A stretch of DNA of 7,296 nucleotides from Polyangia bacterium (GTDB lineage Bacteria > Myxococcota_A > Polyangia > Polyangiales > Polyangiaceae). Below the pieces are notes generated by a model that saw nothing but the letters and a program-made list of their open reading frames with translations, was not told where the DNA came from and did not search any database. Below are positions 6,618 through 7,296 of this stretch, piece by piece. Positions within the stretch are counted from its first letter, which is position 1; every line of letters begins with the position of its first letter. The DNA lies in contig JAUIKB010000281.1 of NCBI GenBank assembly GCA_030430975.1, positions 1 through 7,296 on the forward strand, read 5' to 3'. Position numbers and translations under genes: made by a program.

Positions 6618-6932
6618 AAGGCTAAGGAACGTTAATGATAGGGGAAGACGGGCGAAGGGCTTTGAGTTTTGACCGGCCTGCTTGGGTGTACGGATGAATC
6701 ATGGAAAAAGGCTGACGCGAACTTACTGAGCAGGTAGCCAGTATCCACGGTCGTCGCCCGACGACACGGTGTCCTTTGCAAGAGCCGGGCCGGTTGCTGC
6801 GGGATGAATGTGTCAAGAATGTCTGCGGTTTTTGGGGATTTGAGCCACCGGGTGTGACCTTCGGTACGCAATCGTTGCATAGCCGGAATGGACACGCCCC
6901 CGAGCGGATTCTGGTAGGAGACTCGACGCCTC
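6618..6932. other. Divergent intergenic region between kinase and Lol permease genes
   Basis: These 315 bp separate two divergent starts and must hold the kinase promoter and probably the permease promoter. Open frames here have atypical codon use and run into the permease gene, so I take them as chance. A perfect 6-bp hairpin (GTCGTC/GACGAC, loop GCCC) lies at 6750-6765. TTGACC at 6669-6674 on the + strand and TATCAT at 6634-6639 (minus-strand sense) resemble promoter boxes but lack good partners. The T/G-rich patch at about 6811-6850 differs from its surroundings. No tRNA or riboswitch is recognisable. Confidence 0.4.
6916..6920 (+). promoter_or_regulatory. Ribosome binding site of the Lol permease gene
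   Basis: AGGAG within GGTAGGAG is a strong anti-16S match. It is 12 bases before the ATG at 6933, slightly longer than usual, but no nearer in-frame start codon exists. Confidence 0.55.
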
Positions 6933-7296
6933 ATGGGATTCCCGCTCGACATTGCGCTGCGCTACATGCGCTCACGGAAGCGCGCGTTCGTCTCTGTGGG
7001 GACGCTATTCGCCATCATCGGCGTGGCGCTTGGTACCGCCGCACTGGCCACGGTGATGAGCGTGACCGGCGGGTTTCGCGCTGAGTTCCGAGAGAAGGTT
7101 TTGGGCGTCAATGCCCACGTCCTGGTTCTCAAGTACTCGTCAGATTTTCCGGAGTACCGGAAGGTGATGAAGCAGATGGAGGGGGTCCCGCACGTGACGG
7201 GTATCGCCCCCTTCATCATCAACCCCATGATGATCACGCACAAGGACCACACCGCCACCGGTGTGCTGCTCAAGGGCGTCGATCCAAAGCTCATGC
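6933..7296 (+). CDS. LolC/LolE-type lipoprotein-release ABC permease, 5' part
   Basis: The first 121 codons of this gene are present and it runs off the window end without a stop. LolC and LolE are the membrane subunits that, with the ATPase LolD, release lipoproteins from the inner membrane to the carrier LolA. The start is typical: DIALRYMRSRKRAFVSV (5-21), a membrane helix about residues 19-43 containing GVALGTAAL, then GGFRAEFREKVLGVNAHV (46-63 by count from GG to HV), leading into the periplasmic MacB-like domain, where ITHKDHTATGVLLKGVDP (101-118) fits the family. LolC and LolE cannot be told apart from this much. It has a strong ribosome site and is divergent from the kinase gene. A lolD gene would be expected next, outside the window. 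Confidence 0.9.
   Translation, partial: MGFPLDIALRYMRSRKRAFVSVGTLFAIIGVALGTAALATVMSVTGGFRAEFREKVLGVNAHVLVLKYSSDFPEYRKVMKQMEGVPHVTGIAPFIINPMMITHKDHTATGVLLKGVDPKLM

Noticed and set aside
6788..6816. TTGACA on the minus strand as a -35 box for the kinase
   Set aside because: At 17-base spacing the -10 position reads CCGGCC, which is not a promoter element, and the site is about 170 bp from the start codon.
6835..6860. T-arm-like sequence suggesting a tRNA fragment or attachment site
   Set aside because: The GGATTTGAGCC stretch lacks the conserved TTC of the T-loop, and no acceptor stem, anticodon arm or CCA end can be paired with it.
6632..6952. 106-residue minus strand open frame in the divergent region
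   Set aside because: It overlaps the permease start and the kinase upstream region, has many rare codons for this DNA, and no ribosome site or known motif.
6776..7084. 102-residue + strand open frame across the Lol permease start
   Set aside because: It overlaps the clearly recognised permease in another frame, lacks domain signals, and most of its end is shadow coding.

Overview
The window looks like ordinary chromosome from a GC-rich (about 60% by eye) Gram-negative bacterium, most likely a myxobacterium or close relative (Myxococcota, the former delta-proteobacteria). The pointers are a large PknB-type Ser/Thr kinase with a membrane anchor and a PEGA-like tail, an adjacent start of a LolC/LolE lipoprotein-export permease, and the tilS-ftsH pair. 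No phage, plasmid, CRISPR, tRNA, rRNA or intact insertion sequence was seen.

Layout. Positions 2-79 hold the last 25 codons of an unidentified + strand gene. A 66-residue four-cysteine protein (146-346) follows and runs, with a 2-base gap, into tilS (349-1152), the tRNA-Ile lysidine synthetase. This TilS is short: the catalytic domain is complete, but the C-terminal tRNA-binding part is largely missing. A spacer of about 300 bp (1153-1450) carries two inverted repeats and a 9-bp direct repeat, and possibly a frameshifted remnant of the TilS C-terminal domain. It ends at ftsH (1451-3391, GTG start), the membrane AAA+ zinc protease. ftsH converges on a CCA-type tRNA nucleotidyltransferase gene (4815-3427, minus strand), and the 35-bp gap and flanking bases contain two stem-loops. 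Upstream of it on the minus strand, across a 122-bp palindrome-rich spacer, is the Ser/Thr kinase gene (6617-4938). A 315-bp divergent intergenic region separates the kinase from a LolC/LolE-type permease gene (6933 to beyond the window end).

How the genes relate. tilS and cca both act on tRNA (anticodon wobble base and 3' CCA end). ftsH and the Lol permease both serve inner-membrane and envelope homeostasis. The kinase is a membrane-spanning sensor type whose signal and substrates cannot be read from the sequence. Nothing here forms a recognisable new multi-gene system. The points most worth a second look are the small cysteine protein coupled to tilS, the apparently eroded TilS C-terminus, the structured spacers, and the kinase's basic tail ending in a short acidic/aromatic motif.
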